Positions 25,576 to 32,531 of a DNA stretch of 56,297 nucleotides are shown here, in pieces. This DNA comes from Pseudoflavonifractor sp. An184 (GTDB taxonomy: Bacteria; Bacillota; Clostridia; Oscillospirales; Oscillospiraceae). The notes beneath the pieces are model-generated. The model was not told where the DNA came from. It saw only the letters and a list, made by a program, of their open reading frames with translations, and ran no database searches. The translations under genes were made by a program, and so were the position numbers. Position 1 is the first letter of the stretch. Every line of letters starts with the position of its first letter. The stretch is taken from positions 1 to 56,297 of the forward strand of contig NZ_NFKI01000022.1 in the NCBI RefSeq assembly GCF_002160305.1. The letters run 5' to 3'.

Positions 25576-27091
25576 GTTCACTCGCACCTCCCGCAATGGC
25601 GGCCATGACCCGCTCCTGGGTCAGCTCGCCGTCCAGCTCGCCCACCTTGGCGCCGTCCCGGAGGACCGCCATCCGGTTGCAGGTCCGGAGCATCTCCTCG
25701 ATCTCGGAGGAGATGAACATGATGCTCTTTCCCTCGCCGGCCAGCTGGATAATCAGCTTTTGAATTTCGGTCTTGGTCCCGATGTCGATGCCCCGGGTGG
25801 GCTCGTCCAGGATCAGGAAGTTGGGGTCGGTGGCCAGCCACCGGGCCAGGATGGCCTTCTGCTGGTTGCCGCCGGAGAGCTGCTTGATGGGGGTCTCCCG
25901 GCTGGCGGTCTTGATCTGGAGCAGGTCGATGTATCGGTCGGCGATCTCCTCCTGCTTGGCACGGGACAGCTGGTTGAAGGTGCCCCGCTTGGCCTGGAGG
26001 GCCAGGATGATGTTCTCCCGCACGGACAGGTCGCCGATGATGCCCTCCGCCTTCCGGTCGTCGGGCAGCAGGCCCATGCCCAGATTCATGGCGTCGATGG
26101 GCTGGTTGATCTTGACCTCCTTGCCCTTCACCTTCAGGGTGCCGGTCTGGGCCTTGTCGGCGCCGTAGATGGACCGGGCCAGCTCGCTGCGGCCGGAGCC
26201 CAGCAGGCCGGTGAGGCCGATGACCTCGCCCTTGTGGATATCCAGGTCGAAGGGTTTTATCGTGCCCTTGTGGCTCAGGCCCCGGGCGGAGATCTCCAGG
26301 GGGGCCTCCTTGTCGTAGGTGAAGCCCTCGGGCTTGATGGAGGCCAGGTCGTCGAAGTCCTTGCCCATCATGGCGGCCACCAGCTTCACCCGGGGCAGCT
26401 CGGCCACCGGGTACTCGCCCACCAGGGTGCCGTTGCGCAGCACGGTGATCCGGTCGCATACGGCGTACACCTGCTCCAGGAAGTGGGTGACGAACACGAT
26501 GCCCACCCCCTGCTCCTTCAGCTGGAGCATCATCTTAAAGAGCTTCTCCACCTCGCTGTCGTCCAGGGAGGAGGTGGGCTCGTCCAGAATCAGGGCCTTA
26601 CAGTCCATGTCCACCGCCCGGGCGATGGCGATCATCTGCTGAAGGGCCAGGGAGTAGTTCTCCAGGTTCTGGGTCACGTCCACCTTGATGTCCAGCCGCT
26701 TGCACAGCTCGTCCGCCTTCTTGTTCATGGTCCGGCGGTCGATGGTGTGGAAGGGGGTCATGGGCTCCCGGCCGATGTACAGGTTTTCCGCCACGCTCAG
26801 GTTGGGGCACAGGTTGACCTCCTGATACACGGTGGAGATGCCCACCTTCTGGGCATCCAGGGTGGAGTGGTTTTTCACCGGTCCCTCGATCCCGTTCACC
26901 CGGATCTCGCCGGCCTCAAAGTCGTTGATGCCGGTGAGGCACTTGATCAGGGTGGATTTTCCAGCGCCGTTCTCCCCCATGAGGGCGTGAATCTCCCCCT
27001 TGCGCAGGGTGAAGTCCACATTGTCCAGCGCCTTGACGCCGGGGAAGGTCATGCAGATTCCCCGCATCGTCAATACAATGTTGTCTTCCAT
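25568..27091 (-). CDS. Sugar ABC transporter ATP-binding protein (CUT2, YtfR/AraG type)
   Basis: This 507-residue protein has two ABC domains. The first has Walker A GENGAGKST, a signature region reading YSLALQQMIAIARA (a divergent LSGGQ) and Walker B ALILDEPTSSLDD. The second has a P-loop reading GLLGSGRSE, as usual in this family, a proper signature LSGGNQQKAILARWL and FLILDEPTRGIDIG. Such unequal pairs are normal for CUT2 importers. It powers uptake through the two permeases downstream. The ATG follows GAGGTGA. The gene is 121 bp after the binding protein gene, with a stem-loop between. Confidence 0.95.
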   Translation of the reverse strand: MEDNIVLTMRGICMTFPGVKALDNVDFTLRKGEIHALMGENGAGKSTLIKCLTGINDFEAGEIRVNGIEGPVKNHSTLDAQKVGISTVYQEVNLCPNLSVAENLYIGREPMTPFHTIDRRTMNKKADELCKRLDIKVDVTQNLENYSLALQQMIAIARAVDMDCKALILDEPTSSLDDSEVEKLFKMMLQLKEQGVGIVFVTHFLEQVYAVCDRITVLRNGTLVGEYPVAELPRVKLVAAMMGKDFDDLASIKPEGFTYDKEAPLEISARGLSHKGTIKPFDLDIHKGEVIGLTGLLGSGRSELARSIYGADKAQTGTLKVKGKEVKINQPIDAMNLGMGLLPDDRKAEGIIGDLSVRENIILALQAKRGTFNQLSRAKQEEIADRYIDLLQIKTASRETPIKQLSGGNQQKAILARWLATDPNFLILDEPTRGIDIGTKTEIQKLIIQLAGEGKSIMFISSEIEEMLRTCNRMAVLRDGAKVGELDGELTQERVMAAIAGGASEHE

Positions 27092-27134
27092 CTCGCGTCA
27101 CCTCTGTTAAAATTCGGAAATTCAGAATGAAATA

Positions 27135-27170
27135 GGGAGGACCCCACGTTGAATTGTATGGGGTCCTCCC
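27135..27170 (-). promoter_or_regulatory. Stem-loop after the binding protein gene
   Basis: 12-bp perfect arms GGGAGGACCCCA/TGGGGTCCTCCC with a 12-base loop. On the minus strand a weak T-rich stretch follows. Such stems between the binding protein and transporter genes usually protect the upstream mRNA and raise binding-protein levels; partial termination is equally possible. Confidence 0.65.
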
Positions 27171-27212
27171 TCTGGGGTCCTATAAAGGCCTCCTCACAGC
27201 AACTGGGAGGAA

Positions 27213-28301
27213 TTAGTAGGGACGGGCGTCCAGGACCTCCTGGGTCACATGGATGATGGGCATCTCAGTGCCGTCCACCGTGATGCTGGACACGATGTCC
27301 TCAGCGGCGAACCAGGACTCGTCCATGTAGATCTCCTTCTCAGGAGTCTCGCCGGCCTCCAGCTGCTGGATGACTTCCTCCACGAAGGGAGCGGCCATGG
27401 GGTTGCACTCGAAGGTGGCGTTCATGTTGCCCTCCAGAACGTGCTGCACAGCGGGCTTGTTGGAGTCGAAGGAGACGATGATCACGTCGCCGTCCACGCC
27501 GTAGCTCACGCCGGCGGCGTCCATGGCGGTCATAGCGCCGTAGGCCTCGTTATCGTTCTGGCAGATGACCACGTTGAACTGGCCCTCATAGCTCTGGCAG
27601 TAGGACTCCATGACTTCCTGGCCGCCGGCCTCGGTGAAGTCGCCGTTCTGGCTGTCCAGGATGGTCCAGCCCTCACGGTCAGCGACCTCCTTGAAGCCCT
27701 CGGTACGGCCGATGGTGGCGGAGGCGCCGGTGGAGCCCTCGATGACCAGGGCGTTGATCTCGGTGATGCCCTTGGCCTCGGCGTAGGCCTTCAGCCACTC
27801 GCCGCAGGCGAGACCCTCGGTCTTAAAGTCGGAGCCCACCCAGGTCACATACTTGTCGGAGTCGTCGATGGTACGGTCGATGACGATGACGGGGATGCCG
27901 GCGTCCTCACACTCGGTCAGCACGGCGTCCCAGCCGGTGGAGACGATGGGGTCAATGATGATGTAGTCCACGCCCTGCTGAATGAAGCCGCGGACGGCCT
28001 CCAGCTGGGTGGCGGAGTCGTTGTCACAGTCGATGAAGCTCAGCTGATAGCCGTTCTCCTCGCTGAACACGTCCTGAGCGGACTGGGTGGAGGCGGTGCG
28101 CCAGTCGGACTCGTGGCCCACCTGAGCGAAGCCCACGGTGATCAGGTCGCCGCTGGAACCGGAGCCGGAGGTGGAGGCGTCCGCACCGGAGCCGGAGGCG
28201 GCGCCGGAGCCGGAAGTGGAAGAACCGGTGTTGCCGCCGCAGGCAGCCAGGGAGAGAGCCATCGTCAGGCCCAGGGTCAGGGCAAGAACTTTCTTTTTCA
28301 T
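27213..28301 (-). CDS. YtfQ-like sugar-binding lipoprotein
   Basis: This 362-residue protein captures the sugar outside the cell. Residues 1-20 are a lipoprotein signal and C21 (LSLAACGG) is the lipid anchor; a Ser/Gly-rich linker follows (about 24-53). The periplasmic-binding-protein fold begins ITVGFAQVGHESDWRTA, which is strikingly like E. coli YtfQ, as are PIVSTGWDAVL, VIDRTIDDSD, the GS(T/V)GAS loop and GDFTEAGGQEVMES. YtfQ binds galactofuranose and L-arabinofuranose-like rings; with the ara genes here L-arabinose is the likely ligand. The ATG follows AAAGGAG. It is the first gene of the operon, behind the promoter and AraR-like site at 28394-28441. Confidence 0.95.
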   Translation of the reverse strand: MKKKVLALTLGLTMALSLAACGGNTGSSTSGSGAASGSGADASTSGSGSSGDLITVGFAQVGHESDWRTASTQSAQDVFSEENGYQLSFIDCDNDSATQLEAVRGFIQQGVDYIIIDPIVSTGWDAVLTECEDAGIPVIVIDRTIDDSDKYVTWVGSDFKTEGLACGEWLKAYAEAKGITEINALVIEGSTGASATIGRTEGFKEVADREGWTILDSQNGDFTEAGGQEVMESYCQSYEGQFNVVICQNDNEAYGAMTAMDAAGVSYGVDGDVIIVSFDSNKPAVQHVLEGNMNATFECNPMAAPFVEEVIQQLEAGETPEKEIYMDESWFAAEDIVSSITVDGTEMPIIHVTQEVLDARPY

Positions 28302-28393
28302 TCTGAATCGCTCCTTTTTCGATTTTCCAGGATTAAGCCCGAACCGGATTCGCTCGCATGTTGTATTGCAGGTTGTCCGGACTTCTTGACCGA

Positions 28394-28441
28394 AGTATAC
28401 TCCCAGAACCCCCCCGCTGTCAATAATTTGTTCGTATAATT
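28394..28441 (-). promoter_or_regulatory. Arabinose operon promoter with AraR-like operator
   Basis: On the minus strand TTGACA (28418-28423), 18 bp, TATACT (28394-28399). Just upstream, 28426-28441 reads ATTTGTTCGTATAATT, matching 13 of 16 bases of the Bacillus AraR operator as I remember it (ATTTGTACGTACAAAT). A second half-site, CGAACAAA (28454-28461), is the exact inverse of TTTGTTCG (28427-28434). The remaining A+T-rich DNA to 28784 shows no further feature. Confidence 0.75.
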
Positions 28442-28784
28442 TGTGTTTTCATCCGAACAAACAATACAAATCGTGTCAAAACCGCCGTCAAAAACCAGTA
28501 CAATTTTGTAAATTCTCTTTTTTCGTTCTATTTTTCCATTGAAAGTACGATTTTTGTTTACTTTTTTCCCGCATTTTTCTTGCAATTTTAGTTAATAGTT
28601 TGTTAAAAACTCTTTGTAAAAATGGACAAGTTCGAAATTCCGACGGATTATTCTCCGGCACATTTGACAAATAGCACAAAAAATTAGAAGAAAATGTGAG
28701 GGCCTCCTGGGCAATCCTCTCCCCGTCCGGAGGCCGCTCGCTCCGGGACCAGCGTTTTCTCTCCAGACAAATCTGAAAATTGTA

Positions 28785-28813
28785 TTGAAAAGAGCAGGCA
28801 AATATGCTATGCT
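28785..28813 (+). promoter_or_regulatory. araR promoter
   Basis: TTGAAA (28785-28790), 17 bp, TATGCT (28808-28813), 38 bases before the araR start codon. Confidence 0.6.
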
Positions 28814-28851
28814 GGATTTAACTGAAAGCCACGACTGGAGGGACTTGTCCC

Positions 28852-29922
28852 ATGGCACCCAAATATCAGATGGTGGCGGACTCGCTCCGGACCGATATTC
28901 TGGACGGAGTCTACCAAAAGCGCATGCTTCTGCCCACCGAACAGCTCCTGTGCCAGCAGTTTCAGGTCAGCCGCCAGACCGTGCGGCAGGCCCTGGCCCT
29001 GCTGGTCTCGGAGGGGCTGATTGAGCGCCGGCAGGGCAGCGGCTCCCACATCCGGGACCGGTCCAAGCCGGCCCCCATGCCCCACCGCTCCATTGCGGTC
29101 ATCACCACCTACATCAGCGACTACATCTTCCCCAGCATTTTGAGAGAGGTGGAAAACGTCCTCTCCGACCACAACAGCGCCCCCCTGCTCTTTGCCACCC
29201 AGAACCAGGTGTCCAACGAGCGGAAGGTGCTCAATACCCTTCTGGACCTGACCTCCCTGGACGGGGTGCTGGTGGAGGGGACCAAGACCGGCCTGCCCAA
29301 CCCCAACCTGGACCTGTACCGCCGGCTGATCGACCGGGGGGTCCCACTGGTCTTTATGAACGGCAACTACCCCGAGCTCACCGACAGCCTCTCGGTGCTG
29401 GATGACAACGCCACAGGCGGCCGGATGCTGGTGGACTATCTCCACCAGAAGGGCCACCAGCGCATCGCGGGCATCTTCAAAAACGACGACATCCAGGGCC
29501 ACCAGCGCTACGCCGGCTATGCCGGAGCCCTGCGCACCCTGGGCCTCCCCTTCGAGGACCAGCAGGTCTTCTGGTACAGCACGGAGGCCAAGGAGTCCCT
29601 GTTTCTGGACGGAACAGGGGTCAAATACCTGGAGCAGGTCCTCCCCGGCTACACCGCGGTGGTGTGCTACAACGACGAGATCGCCAGCCGCCTGGTGGCC
29701 CAGCTGGTGAAGCGGGGCGTCTCCATTCCGGAGGATATGGCCGTGGTCAGCTTTGACAACAGCCAGTACAGCGAGATGACCACCCCCCGCATCACCTCCC
29801 TGTCCCACGGCACCCACAACGTGGGCCGAATGGCGGCCGAACTTCTGATGCACCTGTTTGAAGGGGTCCCCTGCCAGTCCCAGGTGGCCCCCTGGACGCT
29901 GGTCCAGAAGGAGAGCAGCTGA
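28852..29922 (+). CDS. araR: Arabinose repressor AraR (GntR-LacI hybrid)
   Basis: This 356-residue protein has the hybrid layout of AraR. Residues 1-70 form a GntR-type winged helix (KYQMVADSLRTDILDG, LLPTEQLLCQQFQVSRQTVRQAL, GLIERRQGSGSHI), and the rest is a LacI/ribose-binding-type effector domain (SIAVITTYISDYIFP, DGVLVEGTK, GHQRYAGYAGAL, AVVSFDNSQYS). In Bacillus, AraR represses arabinose genes and is released by L-arabinose. It is divergent from the arabinose operon, with matching operator-like sites between. The ATG lies shortly after a GGAGGGAC site. A hairpin terminator follows at once. Confidence 0.95.
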   Translation: MAPKYQMVADSLRTDILDGVYQKRMLLPTEQLLCQQFQVSRQTVRQALALLVSEGLIERRQGSGSHIRDRSKPAPMPHRSIAVITTYISDYIFPSILREVENVLSDHNSAPLLFATQNQVSNERKVLNTLLDLTSLDGVLVEGTKTGLPNPNLDLYRRLIDRGVPLVFMNGNYPELTDSLSVLDDNATGGRMLVDYLHQKGHQRIAGIFKNDDIQGHQRYAGYAGALRTLGLPFEDQQVFWYSTEAKESLFLDGTGVKYLEQVLPGYTAVVCYNDEIASRLVAQLVKRGVSIPEDMAVVSFDNSQYSEMTTPRITSLSHGTHNVGRMAAELLMHLFEGVPCQSQVAPWTLVQKESS

Positions 29923-29940
29923 ACATTGCAGATGACAAAC

Positions 29941-29967
29941 CGGGAGGCGGTTTTTAGCCGCCTCCCG
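29941..29967 (+). terminator. araR terminator
   Basis: 10-bp arms CGGGAGGCGG/CCGCCTCCCG with a T-rich loop. R1-D begins directly after it (CAGCTTGTCAAAAACC at 29972). Confidence 0.75.
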
Positions 29968-29971
29968 GTTC

Positions 29972-30180
29972 CAGCTTGTCAAAAACCTCCGTAGAAATGA
30001 ATCCGCTCACGTTGGGGCGGGGGAGCTCGAGGGGGCGACAGCCCGCCTCGAATGGGATCGAATGCCCTGAATGCCTTGCTTGGCAAGGCGTTCAGCGAGC
30101 GCAGCGAGGACTTTTCCGCCGCACAGCGGCGGGAAAGTACCGGCATTCTTGGAAAATCAGGGATTGACTTTTTCCGACCA
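29972..30180 (+). repeat. R1 repeat, copy D
   Basis: It starts CAGCTTGTCAAAAACC after the araR terminator and contains the same stems as copies A and C (CTCGAGG..., CTGAATGCCTTGC/GCAAGGCGTTCAG, ACTTTTCCGCCG...). The right-end hairpin is altered: GGAAAATC...GACTTTTTCC. That right half carries the -35 box of the SMR promoter. There is no second terminator copy on this side. Confidence 0.85.
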
Positions 30181-30191
30181 TCTGGTATAGT
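30164..30191 (+). promoter_or_regulatory. Promoter of the SMR transporter gene
   Basis: TTGACT (30164-30169), 16 bp, TATAGT (30186-30191). The -35 box lies within the right end of R1-D. Confidence 0.65.
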
Positions 30192-30201
30192 ATAGGACGC
30201 T

Positions 30202-30283
30202 CCATCTGCTGCCGAGTAGGTGGAAGGCATTTATTGATGTATCGATAGGCCTTTGGTAGATACATCGGTAAATGCATTTTTTT
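30202..30283 (+). promoter_or_regulatory. Structured leader with terminator, upstream of the SMR gene
   Basis: Two stems are visible: 30202-30223 (nine pairs, CCATCTGCT with AGTAGGTGG, two of them G-U, loop GCCG) and 30227-30275 (17-base arms, nearly fully paired), followed by seven T (30277-30283). The second is an intrinsic terminator, only about 10 bases before the ribosome site. It looks like the expression platform of a riboswitch or attenuator. I could not match the first part to a known class, including guanidine I-III. Confidence 0.6.
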
Positions 30284-30306
30284 ATGTTCAAGGAGGAATG
30301 TTCCGC

Positions 30307-30627
30307 ATGGCATGGCTCTACTTATGCATCGCAGGGGTGATGGAGGTATTCTGGTCCACCTGCATGAAATTTTCCCACGGATTTACCGATCTGAAGTTCT
30401 CCGTTTTGACCATCGTGGGGATGATCGTCAGCTTCGCCTTTCTCTCCCAGGCCACCAAGGTGCTCCCGCTGGGGACCGCCTACGCCGTCTGGACGGGGAT
30501 CGGCGCCCTGGGGGCCCTGATCGCCGGTATCATCCTGTTCAAGGAACCGGCCGCCCCCGCCCGGCTCTTCTTCGCCGCCCTGCTCCTGGTGGGCATCCTG
30601 GGCCTGAAGGCCACGTCCGGACACTGA
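30307..30627 (+). CDS. Small multidrug resistance (SMR) family transporter, SugE-like
   Basis: This 106-residue protein has four membrane helices and the essential E13 in helix 1 (LCIAGVMEVFWSTCMKFS). The WSTCMK segment and GTAYAVWTGIGALGA are typical of the SMR family, closer to SugE/Gdx (guanidinium export) than to the drug exporters, since the residue after E13 and the W/K pattern agree with Gdx proteins. ATG 30307 lies 10 bases after AAGGAGG; ATG 30298 is too close. SMR proteins work as dimers, often from two genes, but here there is only one gene. The leader upstream suggests control by a small molecule. Confidence 0.88.
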   Translation: MAWLYLCIAGVMEVFWSTCMKFSHGFTDLKFSVLTIVGMIVSFAFLSQATKVLPLGTAYAVWTGIGALGALIAGIILFKEPAAPARLFFAALLLVGILGLKATSGH

Positions 30628-30639
30628 GCGGCCCTCTTC

Positions 30640-30705
30640 CTGAAAAATGCCGTTACTTTCCCGCCGCCGCGCGGCGGAAAAGTCCTCGCTGCGCGAGTGC
30701 GCCGT
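30640..30705 (-). repeat. R1 repeat, copy E (right half only)
   Basis: On the minus strand it has GCGAGGACTTTTCCGCCGC with its inverse arm and GGCATTTTTCAGG, then stops. It lies just after the SMR gene. From 30706 to 30800 three more perfect stems follow (GTTTTGCC/GGCAAAAC, GGGGCGGC/GCCGCCCC, GCGGGCC/GGCCCGC), apparently another hairpin repeat. Confidence 0.75.
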
Positions 30706-30810
30706 ACGAGCGTTTTGCCCCAGGCAAAACCTCGGCGCAGGGGCGGCTCCGCCGCCCCGAGCATTAAAATCCCGAAGGGCGGAGCGGGCCCTCGGCCCGC
30801 GGAGTCCACA

Positions 30811-30843
30811 AAAAAGGACACGACTTACGTCGTGTCCTTTTTT
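30811..30843. terminator. Terminator between SMR gene and tRNA-Leu
   Basis: A 9-bp stem GGACACGAC/GTCGTGTCC with loop TTAC, an A-run before and six T after. It serves the minus-strand tRNA and the plus-strand SMR transcript. Confidence 0.85.
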
Positions 30844-30844
30844 G

Positions 30845-30931
30845 TGGTGCGCGAGGCGGGAGTCGAACCCGCACGCCCTTGCGAGCACTGGCACCTGAAG
30901 CCAGCGAGTCTACCAATTCCACCACTCGCGC
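30845..30931 (-). tRNA. tRNA-Leu (anticodon CAG)
   Basis: On the minus strand the acceptor arms GCGCGAG (30925-30931) and CTCGCGC (30849-30855) pair, followed by A and an encoded CCA (30845-30847). The anticodon loop TTCAGGT gives CAG, flanked by the TGGC/GCCA stem. A long variable arm (TGCTCGCAAGGGCGT) and the GGTTCGACTCC T-arm are as expected for a class II leucine tRNA. It reads CUG codons, which are very frequent in this G+C-rich genome. It has a good terminator downstream. Confidence 0.97.
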
Positions 30932-31160
30932 AAGTGGGGCTGTTCTTATGTATCGCTCAGAACGAATGAGATTTTACCACAGGAATCTTTCCCTGTCAAC
31001 CGGTTTTGAAAAAAATTTTTCTTTCCTCCGTAAAATATTTTTTTCCGCCGCCGTTTGCTCAGCCGCAGGCAGAAGGGACCCGCTCTGCCGGTTTGCCCGG
31101 CAAAACAGGCCCCTGTACTCTCCCTGCGCAGACGGAAATTTTCTTCCGCGCAGGCTGTAT

Positions 31161-32531
31161 TCAATATCCGTTGACCAGGGCGTTCAGCACCTGGGCGGCC
31201 ACATTGCCCGCCGCGCCGGCGCCGCTGCCCCCCTCCTCCACCACCACGGCGAAGGCGTAGGGGGCGTCCTCGTTGCGCAGGAAGCCCACAAACCAGGCGT
31301 TGGGCCGCTTATCGCCCCCCACCTCGGCGGTGCCCGACTTGGCGCAGATGTCCATGTTGGGGAACCGGCCGGAGCCGTAGGTCTGGACCACGTTCTGGGC
31401 CATCATGTCGGCCAGGGTCCGGGCCGTGCCGGACTGGATCAGGGTCCCCGTCTCCTTTCCGAAGGGGAGGGAGAGCTGGGGCAGCCCCCCGTCCACCTCC
31501 TGGATGAGGTGGGGCACGGCGGCCTTCCCCCCGTTGGCCACGGCCCCCATCCACACCATCATGGCGCAGGGGTTGACCAGGTCGTTGTACTGGCCCACGC
31601 CCGACCAGCCCAGCTGGCCCTGGGTGGCCCCGGTGAGGTTATAGCTCCCCTGGGCGGTCTGGATGCCGTCCACCGAGTAGCGGCTCAGCAGGCCGGCCTG
31701 CTCCACATAGCCGGTCATGGTGTCCGCCCCCAGCTCGGCGGCCAACTGGGCAAACACCCCGTTGCAGGAGTTGGCGAAGGCCCCGCCGATATCCATGGTG
31801 CCGTGGGCGGAGGGGCAGGTGATGGTCTCCCCCCCCACCACGGTGGAGCCGGTGCAGGTGAAGGTGCGCCCAAACAGGTCGGGCAGATTCTCAATGGCCG
31901 CCGTCAGGGTGACCGTCTTGAACACCGAGCCGGGGGTGAAGGTGCTGGACAGGAAGCGGTTCACGTACACGCCCTCGTACCGCTCGTCCCCCTCCTGGAT
32001 GTCCGGCGGGTCGGCCGGGTCGAAGGTGGGGGTGGACACCATGCACAGGATCTCCCCGGTCTCATAGTTGTAGACCCCCACCGCCCCCCGCCGGCCGCCC
32101 AGGGCCTGGTATGCCTCGTAGTTCAGCCGGGCGTCCAGGGTCAGGTACAGGTCGTTTCCCTGCCCAAATGGGTTGTCCGCCCCGGTGAGGAAGTTGTAGC
32201 CGGAGAGCTGGTCGGCAAAGGCCACCAGGGCGCTGGTGCCGATGGCCCCGTTGGGGTCCCCCACCGCGTGGAGGGTGGCCATGCGCACCGTCTGGTTGGC
32301 GTAGTACTGCCGGTTTCCGCTCTCGTCCACCCAGGAGAGGACGTCCCCGTCCCGGTCCAGCACCCGGCCCACGGACAGCTGGCCCTGGCTGTTGTACAGG
32401 TGGCGGTTGGCGGCGAAGGAGGCCCAGCTCCCCCCGTTCAGGAAGAACCGCACCACAAACAGGCCCACCCCCAGCAGCAGGATCAGGGTGAGGATCAGGC
32501 ACACCACGGTGCGCTTCTCAATCTTTTTCAC
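31161..32531 (-). CDS. Class B penicillin-binding protein (transpeptidase)
   Basis: This 456-residue cell-wall transpeptidase has one N-terminal membrane anchor (residues 9-31) and an extracytoplasmic part. The active-site motifs are in order: S202-V-F-K205, S255-C-N257 and K398-S-G-T401. The region before the transpeptidase domain is short (about 130 residues), as in the PbpA/PBP-A type paired with FtsW-like partners. The start is GTG, after a perfect AAAGGAGGT. The gene overlaps the FHA-FtsW gene by 14 bp, so the polymerase and transpeptidase are made together, the usual SEDS-bPBP pairing. It probably acts in septum, spore cortex or side-wall synthesis; the sequence does not say which. Confidence 0.93.
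   Translation of the reverse strand: MKKIEKRTVVCLILTLILLLGVGLFVVRFFLNGGSWASFAANRHLYNSQGQLSVGRVLDRDGDVLSWVDESGNRQYYANQTVRMATLHAVGDPNGAIGTSALVAFADQLSGYNFLTGADNPFGQGNDLYLTLDARLNYEAYQALGGRRGAVGVYNYETGEILCMVSTPTFDPADPPDIQEGDERYEGVYVNRFLSSTFTPGSVFKTVTLTAAIENLPDLFGRTFTCTGSTVVGGETITCPSAHGTMDIGGAFANSCNGVFAQLAAELGADTMTGYVEQAGLLSRYSVDGIQTAQGSYNLTGATQGQLGWSGVGQYNDLVNPCAMMVWMGAVANGGKAAVPHLIQEVDGGLPQLSLPFGKETGTLIQSGTARTLADMMAQNVVQTYGSGRFPNMDICAKSGTAEVGGDKRPNAWFVGFLRNEDAPYAFAVVVEEGGSGAGAAGNVAAQVLNALVNGY

Noticed and set aside
30202..30283. Guanidine riboswitch before the SMR gene
   Set aside because: The conserved ACGR loops of class II and the known features of classes I and III are not seen, so only a generic structured leader is claimed.
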